A stretch of 64,000 bases of DNA from Mucilaginibacter sp. (GTDB lineage: Bacteria > Bacteroidota > Bacteroidia > Sphingobacteriales > Sphingobacteriaceae), in assembly GCA_030445275.1 (NCBI GenBank), contig JAUCSE010000022.1, positions 62,001-126,000 on the forward strand, written 5' to 3'. This document shows, piece by piece, positions 54,862 to 63,202 of this stretch. Both the position numbers and the translations under genes were made by a program. Below the pieces are notes generated by a model. It saw only the letters and a program-made list of their open reading frames with translations. It did no database searches and was not told where the DNA came from. Every line of letters starts with the position of its first letter. Within the stretch, counting starts at the first letter, position 1.

Positions 54862-55998
54862 ATGACCCAAACCCCAATTTATCTCAAATCAAAAAGCCAT
54901 TATGAAATCCTCGACGGATTACGTGGCGTAGCCTCTATCCTAGTAGTTATATTTCATGTATTTGAAACCTACTCCGGAGATCGTTTTCATCAGATAATTA
55001 ATCACGGCTATTTGGCGGTCGATTTCTTTTTCTTATTGTCGGGCTTTGTCGTAGCCTATGCATATGACGACCGCTGGGACAAAATGACCCAGTGGGATTT
55101 CTACAAACGCCGTCTTATCCGTTTGCAGCCTATGGTAATTGTAGGTACCATAATTGGCGCATTGCTTTTTTACTTCCAGGGTGGGGCAGCTATGCCGCTT
55201 GTTGCTGCAACGCCTGTTTGGAAGTTGCTACTGGTGATGGTGGTTGGCTTTACCATGATTCCGCTGCTTCCCTCAATGGATATCCGCGGCTGGCAGGAAA
55301 CTCATCCGTTGAATGGTGCCGCATGGTCGCTTTTGTACGAATACATTGCTAATATTCTTTATGCGGTGCTGATTCGCCGTTTCTCTAAAACGGTGCTCAC
55401 CATATTTGTCATCTTATCGGCCTGTTGGCTCGTTAATTTTTTAGTATGGGGACCGCAAGGCGACGTTATTGGTGGCTGGACTATTGATAAAACACAGGTT
55501 AGTATTGGCTTTATACGTTTGCTTTATCCGTTTTTCGCGGGAGTATTGTTGATGCGTATAGGCAAACTGATACATATTAAAGGAGCTTTTGCAGTTTGCA
55601 GTTTACTTATTATTGTTTTTTTATCCGTCCCCAGGATTGGGGGAGCCACACATTTGTGGATGAACGGTATATATGAATCATTTGTTATCATCGTTATTTT
55701 CCCGCTTATTGTATCTATTGGTGCGGGAGGTAGTTTAATCAGCAAAAGTTCCATCAAGGTTTGCAAGTTTCTGGGGGCCATATCGTATCCGCTTTATATC
55801 ACCCATTATCCGCTGATGTATCTGCATATTGCATGGGTAAGCAATAATAAAGTGCCAATGACCCAGGGCCTTTTGGGAGGCTTTGGATTGATTATTATTG
55901 CTATAGCCATAGCATGGGTTAGCCTGAGATTTTATGATGAGCCCCTTCGTGAATGGCTTAAAAAGCGTTTCCTGATGAAAAAGGTGGTTAGGAATTAA
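54862..55998 (+). CDS. Acyltransferase family 3 membrane enzyme
   Basis: A 378-residue protein with about ten membrane helices. Landmarks are LDGLRGVASILVVIFHVFE, with the family histidine, and YLAVDFFFLLSGFVVAYAYD, with the conserved FFxLSGFV motif. These enzymes transfer acetyl or other acyl groups from inside the cell to sugars of polysaccharides, lipids or small molecules. Neither donor nor acceptor can be predicted. It is an isolated gene, 245 bp after gabD. Confidence 0.9.
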   Translation: MTQTPIYLKSKSHYEILDGLRGVASILVVIFHVFETYSGDRFHQIINHGYLAVDFFFLLSGFVVAYAYDDRWDKMTQWDFYKRRLIRLQPMVIVGTIIGALLFYFQGGAAMPLVAATPVWKLLLVMVVGFTMIPLLPSMDIRGWQETHPLNGAAWSLLYEYIANILYAVLIRRFSKTVLTIFVILSACWLVNFLVWGPQGDVIGGWTIDKTQVSIGFIRLLYPFFAGVLLMRIGKLIHIKGAFAVCSLLIIVFLSVPRIGGATHLWMNGIYESFVIIVIFPLIVSIGAGGSLISKSSIKVCKFLGAISYPLYITHYPLMYLHIAWVSNNKVPMTQGLLGGFGLIIIAIAIAWVSLRFYDEPLREWLKKRFLMKKVVRN

Positions 55999-56181
55999 TG
56001 GGCAAAGATCGTCACATTAGCTCATTAAAAAAGTAACATCGGCAAAAGTATACTGGCTTTGAACCTGGAGTTATACTTTAAGGATTAATTAAAGGTGCCC
56101 TGAACTGTAAAAAATATGTTGTAATTAAACATATAGCCGGTAACATTGTAACTTACCTGACATTAACCTAAAATCGATATT

Positions 56182-57381
56182 ATGTTTTCAAAATTTCATT
56201 TACCATTCGTGTTAGGCATCGTTCTTTTATCGGTAAACACAGCTGCTATAGCGCAAACAGGCGAACCGGTAGAAAAAAACAAAGCCAATAGCAATTATAA
56301 ACCAGCCTTTATCGGACAAACGCGCATTGGAAGTATTAAAACTAAAACTCCGTATACGGCTACCATAATCAGCACCGAGTTGAAAGGCCCATGGGGTATT
56401 CACGTTTTACCCGATGGTCGTTTGCTGATTAGCAGTAAACCCGGAACAATGCAAATAGTAAAGACCGATGGTGAAATTGATAAAACCATCACTGGTTTTC
56501 CCGAAGTACAATATGCCGGCCAGGGTGGTTTGCTTGATGTAAACATCGACCCGGATTTTATCAAAAACCGCATGGTTTATTGGACCTATGCCCAACCGGG
56601 CGATGGAACCACCCTGGCGGTAGCTAAAGGTAAACTATCGGCTGATGAAACCAGGCTTGAAAATGTGAGCGTGATATTTGAGGCTACGCCACGGTACAAA
56701 GGTGCCGGTCAGTTTGGCTCGCGTTTATTGTTTGATAAACAAGGAAATATTTTTGTAAGCACAGGCGACCGAATGGCCGATGATATACGTGTAAAGGCGC
56801 AGGACCTGAGCGCCACCACAGGTAAAATCATTCACATTACTAAAGAAGGTAAACCGGTTGCTGATAACCCGTTTATTGGCAAAGCTAATGCTAAACCTGA
56901 AATATATGCTCTGGGGTTTCGTAATCCTGACGGTTTTTCTATAAACCCGGTTACAGGTGGCCTTTGGGAGGCTGAGTTTGGTCCCCGTGGTGGCGACGAG
57001 ATCAATTTGATTAAACCGGGTGGTAACTATGGCTGGCCATACGTTACCTATGGCATCGAATATAGCGGGCAAAAAGTTTATGATGGCATCCAACAGAAAA
57101 AAGGTACTATACAGCCAGTTTACTACTGGGATCCGGTTATTTCGCCCGGCTGCATGATGTTTTATACCGGTAACATTGCCGAGTGGAAAAACAACCTGTT
57201 TGTAGGAGCACTGAGCGGACAACACATCATTCGCCTGGTAATTAAAAACAACAAGGTGGTGGGCGAAGAACGTTTGTTGGCCGATAAAAACGAACGCTGG
57301 CGTTGCATGGCTACTGGGAAAGATGGTGCTATTTACGCCGCAACTGACGGCGGTAAATTATATAAGATAGCTAAGCGATAA
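56182..57381 (+). CDS. PQQ-dependent sugar dehydrogenase (soluble, propeller type)
   Basis: A 399-residue exported protein with a signal peptide ending AIAQ (about 26). The rest is a six-bladed propeller of the glucose/sorbosone dehydrogenase family: PWGIHVLPDGRLLIS, YAGQGGLLDVNIDPDF, RNPDGFSINP, EFGPRGGDEINLI and GGNYGWPYVTYG. These segments carry the PQQ and calcium binding residues of the family. It oxidises aldose sugars in the periplasm, passing electrons to quinone or a cytochrome. No pqq biosynthesis genes were seen here, so the cofactor may be made elsewhere or taken up. Confidence 0.93.
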   Translation: MFSKFHLPFVLGIVLLSVNTAAIAQTGEPVEKNKANSNYKPAFIGQTRIGSIKTKTPYTATIISTELKGPWGIHVLPDGRLLISSKPGTMQIVKTDGEIDKTITGFPEVQYAGQGGLLDVNIDPDFIKNRMVYWTYAQPGDGTTLAVAKGKLSADETRLENVSVIFEATPRYKGAGQFGSRLLFDKQGNIFVSTGDRMADDIRVKAQDLSATTGKIIHITKEGKPVADNPFIGKANAKPEIYALGFRNPDGFSINPVTGGLWEAEFGPRGGDEINLIKPGGNYGWPYVTYGIEYSGQKVYDGIQQKKGTIQPVYYWDPVISPGCMMFYTGNIAEWKNNLFVGALSGQHIIRLVIKNNKVVGEERLLADKNERWRCMATGKDGAIYAATDGGKLYKIAKR

Positions 57382-57552
57382 TATTACAATTGCGTTATTG
57401 AAAGCGTTTTAAGGCCTTACCCCGGGCACCATTGACAGTAAAGAAGGTGAAGTGGGGGCCGGTTCTCATCCAGGGAGACCATAGGCCAGTCAATTATAGA
57501 AATATCATGATCCGCCGGTGAAGTAATTTACTGCAAGAGCGATAATTTAATG

Positions 57553-57591
57553 CAATAAAACCTGTAAATGAATAATTTACAGGTTTTATTG
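57553..57591. terminator. Bidirectional terminator between sugar dehydrogenase and ene-reductase
   Basis: Perfect 17-bp inverted repeat (57553-57569 and 57575-57591) around the loop GAATA. The stem contains AAAACCTGTAAAT. It lies between convergent genes and carries A- and T-rich ends suited to both directions. Confidence 0.85.
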
Positions 57592-57612
57592 TTTTCTGTG
57601 GAGGCAAATGAT

Positions 57613-58710
57613 TCAGCCTTTAACAGCAACAGGGTAGTCGGTGTAGCCTGTTGCTCCGCCAGAATAGTAAGTGCTTTGATCTGCCTCTGCAAGTGGGATA
57701 CCTAACTCAAAACGTCTTGGCAGATCCGGGTTGGCTATAAATGGAGCTGCGAATGATACCAGGTCAGCCAATCCATCGTCGATCAATTTATTACCGGTTT
57801 GTTGAGTGAAACCAAGATTGGCAATAAGTGTGCCCTGGTATATATTTCTAAATCTGCTGAAATAATTATCTTGCAGGGCTTCGATCGGGGTTCCCTTAAG
57901 ATCACGGTCAGGTCCGAGTAAATGCACATATCCCAGGTCGTAATTATTTAACTTGTTTAATATATAATCAAAGGTGTCTATGGTAAATCCGTCAGGCTTA
58001 AGCAGCCCGGGATTGAATGCTGCCGGGCTAAACTTGATGCCGACCTGTTTGCCATAAATCTTTATTAGTTCTTCCAATACTTCAAATAAGAACCGAGCTC
58101 TGTTCTCGATGCTACCCCCGTATTCATCCATGCGTTGGTTCGTGGCAGCGCTCAGAAACTGTGGTATCAATGTGTATATCTGCGCGTGCAACTCAATACC
58201 GTCAAAACCGGCCTGCTTTGCGTTTAGTGCGGCCTGGCTAAATTCTTTAACGATCGCCTTAATTTCTTCGGTTGTAAATGCTCTTGGTATTACGGTGTCT
58301 TTAAAGCCCTCCTGTGTAAATGCCTGCAAACCGGGATTAATTGCCGATGGTCCGGCAGGTATCTCACCGTTATAAAAATCCGGATGGGAAGCAGCACCAC
58401 CATGCGCGAGCTGTACGAATATCTTGCCTGCTTTAGCATGAACAGCGTCAGTAACCAGTTTCCATCCGGCAATCTGTTGTGTACTGTATATTCCGGGAAC
58501 GTTGATAAAGCCGATAGCTGTCGGGCTGATAGCTGTACCTTCGGTAATGATCAAACCGGCCCCGGCACGCTGCGCATAATAGGTAGTATTTAATGTAGTA
58601 GGGGCAAGGTCATTGTTGGTTACCCGTCTGCGGGTCATTGGGGCCATCACAATCCTATTCTTTAACTGGACAGCGCCCAATTCGTATGTTGTCAATAATG
58701 GTTGTTTCAT
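57613..58710 (-). CDS. Old yellow enzyme-like alkene reductase, with unusual active site
   Basis: A 365-residue FMN-barrel protein of the ene-reductase family: RIVMAPMTRRR, a HGGAASH motif (about 99-105), and a DEYGGSIENRARF FMN-binding stretch. The length is normal. Several hallmark residues differ. The HxxN/HxY active-site motif reads HAQIYT (H175, I178, T180), so the partner Asn/His and the proton-donor Tyr are missing. The usual HVGRISH reads HGGAASH and FGRPFIANPD reads FAAPFIANPD, both losing an arginine that normally contacts FMN phosphate or the binding pocket. It may be a changed or lost activity. The ATG at 58710 (three codons after 58719) fits the family start best. It is divergent from an HxlR regulator. 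Confidence 0.88.
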   Translation of the reverse strand: MKQPLLTTYELGAVQLKNRIVMAPMTRRRVTNNDLAPTTLNTTYYAQRAGAGLIITEGTAISPTAIGFINVPGIYSTQQIAGWKLVTDAVHAKAGKIFVQLAHGGAASHPDFYNGEIPAGPSAINPGLQAFTQEGFKDTVIPRAFTTEEIKAIVKEFSQAALNAKQAGFDGIELHAQIYTLIPQFLSAATNQRMDEYGGSIENRARFLFEVLEELIKIYGKQVGIKFSPAAFNPGLLKPDGFTIDTFDYILNKLNNYDLGYVHLLGPDRDLKGTPIEALQDNYFSRFRNIYQGTLIANLGFTQQTGNKLIDDGLADLVSFAAPFIANPDLPRRFELGIPLAEADQSTYYSGGATGYTDYPVAVKG

Positions 58711-58732
58711 AGCTAACATAAGTTTTTTTTGA

Positions 58733-58763
58733 CAAACTTAAGTAGCATAAAAGGACGCTGCAA
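58733..58763 (-). promoter_or_regulatory. Promoter of the ene-reductase gene
   Basis: On the minus strand TTG (58763-58761) and TAAGTTTG (58740-58733) are 20 bp apart, an exact consensus match. The predicted transcript start lies around 58726, just before the ATG at 58710. A perfect 28-bp palindrome lies 17 bp upstream of the TTG box. Confidence 0.75.
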
Positions 58764-58779
58764 TAAGGGTGGAATTGTT

Positions 58780-58807
58780 ACACAGGGGATAAATTTATCC
58801 CCTGTGT
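58780..58807. promoter_or_regulatory. Perfect 28-bp palindrome, likely HxlR operator
   Basis: Two 14-bp arms (ACACAGGGGATAAA and its complement) meet without a spacer. It lies 44 bp before the HxlR start and 17 bp upstream of the ene-reductase -33 box, in the divergent promoter region. A palindrome of this length is a good operator for a dimeric winged-helix regulator, most likely the HxlR protein encoded next door. Confidence 0.8.
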
Positions 58808-58850
58808 GTCTTTCAGTTACTATAACTCCCTTTGAACAAAGAACACTATT

Positions 58851-59279
58851 ATGTACGAGCGAAAAAATCCTTTACCTCTTCAGTGCGGTTTGCATTTGAC
58901 CAGGGAGATTCTGAATGGTAAATGGAAACCTAATCTGCTTTACGCAATTTCAATGGGTGTAAAGCGGCCAAGTGAATTATTGAGATTATTGCCTAATGCC
59001 GCAAAGCGGGTGTTGAATGTGCAGTTGAAAGAGTTAGAAAAGCATGGTCTGCTCTCGAAAAAGATTTATCATCAGCTTCCGCCAAAAGTGGAATATTCAA
59101 TGACACCGTTGGGCGAATCTATTATGCCGATTGTTGATGCGATGAACCATTGGGGAGATGACAACAGGGCTTTCCTGAGCAGTGTTATTGAACAAAATGT
59201 AGTTACGGATGAGTCATTGGTAAATAACTGCAATTATTATTCAGCAAACTTCAACCGGAGTTTAACGTTTTCGAGATAA
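58851..59279 (+). CDS. HxlR-family redox/electrophile-type regulator
   Basis: A 142-residue winged-helix protein with the typical HxlR pattern: a cysteine near the N-terminus (C12 in LPLQCGLHL), ILNGKWKPNLLYAI, RPSELLRLLPNAAKRVLNVQLKELEKHGLL (wing and recognition helix, written here in parts: RPSELLRLLP and RVLNVQLKELEKHG) and PPKVEYSMTPLGESIMP. Members often sense quinones or reactive aldehydes through the N-terminal cysteine and control reductases, which fits the divergent ene-reductase. Confidence 0.9.
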   Translation: MYERKNPLPLQCGLHLTREILNGKWKPNLLYAISMGVKRPSELLRLLPNAAKRVLNVQLKELEKHGLLSKKIYHQLPPKVEYSMTPLGESIMPIVDAMNHWGDDNRAFLSSVIEQNVVTDESLVNNCNYYSANFNRSLTFSR

Positions 59280-59315
59280 TTCGCCGTCTGGGAGTTGATG
59301 TGATGATTTCCTTGA

Positions 59316-59417
59316 TTAAGCTTTCCGGCGCTTATCGGTGATCTTCATCCCATTGCGCAGTAATGACAACAGCAGTATCAGCGTTTTGCCCGAGTCTGTA
59401 ATTTCATATTCAACTTT
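59316..59417 (-). pseudogene. Remnant of a second HxlR regulator gene
   Basis: Read on the minus strand, 59417 to 59316 encodes KVEYEITDSGKTLILLL followed by SLLRNGM and ends in TAA. This resembles the C-terminal end of HxlR proteins (compare KVEYSMTPLGESIMP in the intact gene next door). Upstream sequence no longer encodes the helix-turn-helix part and no start codon fits. It is probably a truncated relic of an inverted neighbour. The remaining part of the 424-bp gap (to 59703) shows no further gene. Confidence 0.65.
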
Positions 59418-59703
59418 TAACAAATCATATATTAAATTTCTTTAAATACTTAAAAGTGAGGCTACTTTCATTGCACTTAAAAGTCCTGCTGATCTGGTTG
59501 GCTCATTTAAAATTGTTTGTATCTGCTGATTTACAACAAAGATTTTAGCATTTGGCCCTTTGAGTTTGCTACCTCTTTTGTTGAACTATATTTGAGATTT
59601 AATAAACCGCTTTTCATAGGGGATATTGTCCATTTCAAACCTTTAATTGTCCATTTGATTTTATTATTGATGGATTATTTGAGAATTAAACCGAAATTTA
59701 AAT

Positions 59704-60714
59704 ATGTTTAAAACCTATCATATTAAATGGGGAATCTTGCTATTTACTGCTTTTGCAATAATCGGTTTTTTACAGAGATCAGACCATTTTGGATTTGATC
59801 AGCTCCCGGTTTTAGGAAAAGATATTGTTTTTTCCTTTTGTAATGTATTCGGTTGCTGGTTTATTCATCATTATTTTATACTCCATCCTTTTAAAAAACT
59901 TGGCAACGTACCAAAAGGTATAATCAGTAATATAATTGCTGTTTCTACTGTAGTATTTTTAGATTATCTCTTAACCTTGTCTAATGTAATGCCATCGCAT
60001 AGTAATACCCCCGGATTTAATAATGGCCGGGATGCAATCTTTAATCTTACAGCCTCTTCTTTTATCAGCGTGTTTATTTATTTTATTATCTACAATATTC
60101 AGATCAATATCACACTGCAAAAATCAAAACTGGAATATGAGTTGTTAAAACAGGCACAATTAAAGGCACAATTATTATCGTTACAACAACAGGTAAGTCC
60201 CCATTTTTTGTTTAATTCATTAAGTACATTAAAAACTATTGCACCCGATCAGGAAACTAAAACTTATGTTATACAATTGGCTAATGTTTACCGCTACCTG
60301 TTGAGTTTTAATGAACACCACCTGGCCAGCGTAAAAGATGAAATAGCATTTATGAAATCGTATCTATACATATTACAGGAGCGATTTGAACAAGCCTTAC
60401 AAATTTCCATTCAGGTTCCTGATGTATTTCTGGGTTATTATATTCCGCCACTTTCACTGCAGCTGCTTATTGAAAATGCTATTAAACATAATGTAATATC
60501 TCCGGAACAGCCATTGCATATCCGGATTTATACAGACCAGACACCTTCTCTTACTGTTGAAAATAGTTATCAGCCTAAACTTTCAGTAGAAGAAAGTACA
60601 GGAAAAGGCCTGCAAAATATCAAAGATCGTTACCATTTATTGGGGGGTAAAGAGATCGGGGTTTTTAGACATGACAATCTATTTAAAGTAATTTTACCTC
60701 TACTGCAATCATGA
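59704..60714 (+). CDS. LytS/YehU-type sensor histidine kinase
   Basis: A 336-residue membrane kinase with four N-terminal membrane helices (about 10-27, 40-62, 75-95 and 120-140), then the His-kinase domain of the LytS group: QVSPHFLFNSLS with the phospho-histidine (about 166), and a GHKL ATPase domain with SLQLLIENAIKHN and GKGLQNIKDRYHLLGG. It phosphorylates the LytTR regulator encoded 4 bp overlapping downstream. The signal is unknown. The pair sits upstream of a TolC-type efflux operon. Confidence 0.93.
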   Translation: MFKTYHIKWGILLFTAFAIIGFLQRSDHFGFDQLPVLGKDIVFSFCNVFGCWFIHHYFILHPFKKLGNVPKGIISNIIAVSTVVFLDYLLTLSNVMPSHSNTPGFNNGRDAIFNLTASSFISVFIYFIIYNIQINITLQKSKLEYELLKQAQLKAQLLSLQQQVSPHFLFNSLSTLKTIAPDQETKTYVIQLANVYRYLLSFNEHHLASVKDEIAFMKSYLYILQERFEQALQISIQVPDVFLGYYIPPLSLQLLIENAIKHNVISPEQPLHIRIYTDQTPSLTVENSYQPKLSVEESTGKGLQNIKDRYHLLGGKEIGVFRHDNLFKVILPLLQS

Positions 60715-61472
60715 ACGTATTAATTATTGAAGATGAGAGCAAAACGGCAAAAGACCTGAAAAATCTGGTTGAAGCAATAGACAATGATATCAAGGTCATT
60801 GAAATCCTGTATTCTGTTAGCTCCGCGGTTCAATGGTTTAAGGAAAACCCATCGCCTGATTTGATTTTCTCAGACATACAACTTAGTGACGGACTTAGTT
60901 TTGACATTTACCGGGATGTACAGGTGAATGCACCTGTAATTTTCTGTACCGCATTTGATGAGTATGCTATTCGGGCTTTTGAAACCAACGGTATTGATTA
61001 TCTCTTAAAACCCATTGACGAGGTCATGCTGGAACAAAGCCTTGAAAAATATCATCGCTTTAAAAATCTGTTTGAAAGTCAGCAGACCGGGTATCAAAAG
61101 AAGTTGATTAAACTACTAGGTCAGATGGATACAAAATATAAGCAATTCATCCTGGTTTATTTCAAAGAAAAGATGATCCCTGTAAGAGCAAGTGAAATCA
61201 AATATATTTATACCGAGAACGGGTTAGTATATATTCATACCGGGCTTGACCGGTTCACCTGTCAGCATACCATGGAACAACTGGAGGGTATGCTGAACCC
61301 GCAACAATTTTATAAAGCTAACCGGCAATTTATTATAAACCGGGATATCATTCAGAATGTGGAGCATTATTTTAATCGTCGGCTATTTGTGAAACTGAAC
61401 TGTGAAACACCGGAGAAGGTTATTATTAGCAAGATAAAAGCTAGTGACTTTCTGCAATGGATAGAAGATTAA
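60711..61472 (+). CDS. LytTR-family response regulator
   Basis: A 253-residue two-domain regulator. The receiver domain (1-120) has the acidic pocket IIEDES and the phospho-acceptor D55 in LIFSDIQLSDG, with the later lysine in YLLKPIDE. The LytTR DNA-binding domain (about 145-250) contains KANRQFIINRDII and ENGLVYIHTG. The start overlaps the kinase stop by 4 bp (ATGA), so the genes are coupled. Likely targets include the efflux operon 390 bp downstream. Confidence 0.95.
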   Translation: MNVLIIEDESKTAKDLKNLVEAIDNDIKVIEILYSVSSAVQWFKENPSPDLIFSDIQLSDGLSFDIYRDVQVNAPVIFCTAFDEYAIRAFETNGIDYLLKPIDEVMLEQSLEKYHRFKNLFESQQTGYQKKLIKLLGQMDTKYKQFILVYFKEKMIPVRASEIKYIYTENGLVYIHTGLDRFTCQHTMEQLEGMLNPQQFYKANRQFIINRDIIQNVEHYFNRRLFVKLNCETPEKVIISKIKASDFLQWIED

Positions 61473-61862
61473 CCGCAGTAATCTGCACTATACCATATAC
61501 CTTTATTTATTTAATATCTTTTTGTTTGCTATATAACAAGATTGCAACTTGCGATATATAAAAATCCACCCTTCATACTTAATGACTCATAATACCTACA
61601 ATGATTATTCAATTTTTGCAACTGAAAGAGGTTATCTAAACCACACTATTCTTCAGATTTTATTGCCTAAGTATAAAAGCCGTAAGCTTTATTGTTCATT
61701 CATCGCTATTTATGTCTATTTCATCTTCGTTTTTGTGCGGTTCACTACAAAATTTCAGTGATGCTTTTCTTATGATTTTAACTTCGTAGAATTAAAAAAC
61801 ACAGATGTTTTCAGCGGCAGATAAAAATTACCATTCATCCGCCACTAATATTATAAGGTCAG
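61473..61862. other. Spacer between LytTR regulator and TolC operon
   Basis: 390 bp with no convincing gene; a short frame at 61549-61761 is not supported by composition or start. The last 60 bp before the TolC start probably hold its promoter and the candidate regulator site at 61830-61851. No terminator could be recognised after the regulator gene. Confidence 0.35.
61830..61851 (+). promoter_or_regulatory. Possible LytTR-type binding site before the TolC gene
   Basis: ACCATTCATC resembles the AlgR/LytTR half-site (ACCGTTCGTC) and is followed by a looser copy (GCCACTAAT). It lies 11-33 bp before the TolC start, downstream of the LytTR gene. The position suggests control of the efflux operon, but the match is approximate. 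Confidence 0.3.
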
Positions 61863-63200
61863 ATGATGAACAAGTTTATTTTCCAGCTCGCTATATGGCT
61901 TGCTCCAACTACAATATACGCTCAGCAAAACTACAGCCTCAAAGATTGCATTGATTACGGCTTAAAGAATAACCATAGTAATGTGGTTTACGAAAATGAA
62001 AAGAAAGCCGCCGACGCGAAGGCTAAGGAGGCCCTGGCTGACTATCTGCCAAAAATAAGTGTTACAGGCACCTTTGACGATAACCTTAAAGTTCAGCAAT
62101 CGGTCATCCCAGCCGGTGTCTTTGGTCCAGAACCTTTACATATAGCCTTTACTCAAAAATTTAATACCAACGGTACAGCACAACTTGACCAAACTATATA
62201 TGATCAGTCTTTATTGAACGGCCTGAAAGCAAATAAATATAATAAGCAGCAGGCCGATCTGAACATTAAGCAAAATCAGGAAACCATTATATACAATATC
62301 AGTAACGCCTTTTACCAGATTTATGTTTACCGCGAACAACTACGCTTGTTAACAGACAATCTGGAAAGCTATCACAAGCAAATGGATATTTCAAAATTAC
62401 AGGTTGACAAAGGCGTTACGTTGCGAAAAGACCTGGATAAGGTAACGGTTGATTATAACAACGCCGTATCGCAGATCCGGGTATCAGAGAGTAATTTAAC
62501 GCTGTCAGAAAATCAGTTAAAGTATGAAATGGGTTATCCCATTAATACCATATTGCCGATAGACAGTGCTGCTCAGCAGGGTTTGGCGCTGCCCGCTGCC
62601 ATTAATACCAATAGCAATTCCTTTTCGGCCTTTAACCGTACGGATTATCAGCTTTCGGAAGTTAATTCAAAACTATTAGAGATTGACCAAAGCCGTATTA
62701 AAGCGGGTGCCTTGCCTAAGTTAACCGGCTATGTGCGTTACGGCGCGGTAGGTTTTGGGCAAACGATAAATCCGGCTTTTACCGATCTTAGTCCTTTTTC
62801 GGCCGTTGGTTTAAAGCTAACCATACCACTGTTTGATTTTTTTAAGCGAAATGCCCAGTATAACCAGGCCAGGTATAAAAGCCTTAACGCAGTTGAAAAC
62901 TTAAAGCTGGATGCAGGAAAATATCAACTGGAATATGAAAATGCCCGAACCAAGCTCATTAAGGCGCAGGCTAATTTGGATAATGATAAGCGTAATATCG
63001 ATCTGGCAGAATCTGTTTTCCGGACCACAGATCTGCAATATAAAAAAGGCGTAACAGATTTAGTAGACTGGCTTACTGCCCGCAACTCGATCAAAGATGC
63101 TCAAAATAACTACCTCAATTCGCTCTACAGTTTTTATCAGGCTAAACTGGATCTGGAAAAAGCCGGCGGCAGTCTTAAAACATTTTATAGCTCACTTTAA
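61863..63200 (+). CDS. TolC-family outer-membrane efflux protein
   Basis: A 445-residue protein with a signal peptide ending TIYAQ (about 21) and two TolC-like halves, for example YSLKDCIDYGLKNN at the N-terminus and DLVDWLTARNSIKDAQNNYLNSLYSFYQAKLDLEKA near the end (here noted only by its first and last words). It forms the outer-membrane duct of an RND-type pump. The adaptor gene follows after 2 bp, so both belong to one operon; the pump itself lies beyond the window. Two ATG codons occur together at 61863 and 61866. Confidence 0.94.
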   Translation: MMNKFIFQLAIWLAPTTIYAQQNYSLKDCIDYGLKNNHSNVVYENEKKAADAKAKEALADYLPKISVTGTFDDNLKVQQSVIPAGVFGPEPLHIAFTQKFNTNGTAQLDQTIYDQSLLNGLKANKYNKQQADLNIKQNQETIIYNISNAFYQIYVYREQLRLLTDNLESYHKQMDISKLQVDKGVTLRKDLDKVTVDYNNAVSQIRVSESNLTLSENQLKYEMGYPINTILPIDSAAQQGLALPAAINTNSNSFSAFNRTDYQLSEVNSKLLEIDQSRIKAGALPKLTGYVRYGAVGFGQTINPAFTDLSPFSAVGLKLTIPLFDFFKRNAQYNQARYKSLNAVENLKLDAGKYQLEYENARTKLIKAQANLDNDKRNIDLAESVFRTTDLQYKKGVTDLVDWLTARNSIKDAQNNYLNSLYSFYQAKLDLEKAGGSLKTFYSSL

Positions 63201-63202
63201 AT

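Noticed and set aside
59517..59711. 64-residue frame MYLLIYNKDF... before the histidine kinase
   Set aside because: No family resemblance, AT-driven composition, and overlap with the kinase start; treated as chance.
61549..61761. 70-residue frame between the LytTR regulator and TolC genes
   Set aside because: No ATG-supported start, no recognisable domain, and composition follows the AT-rich spacer.
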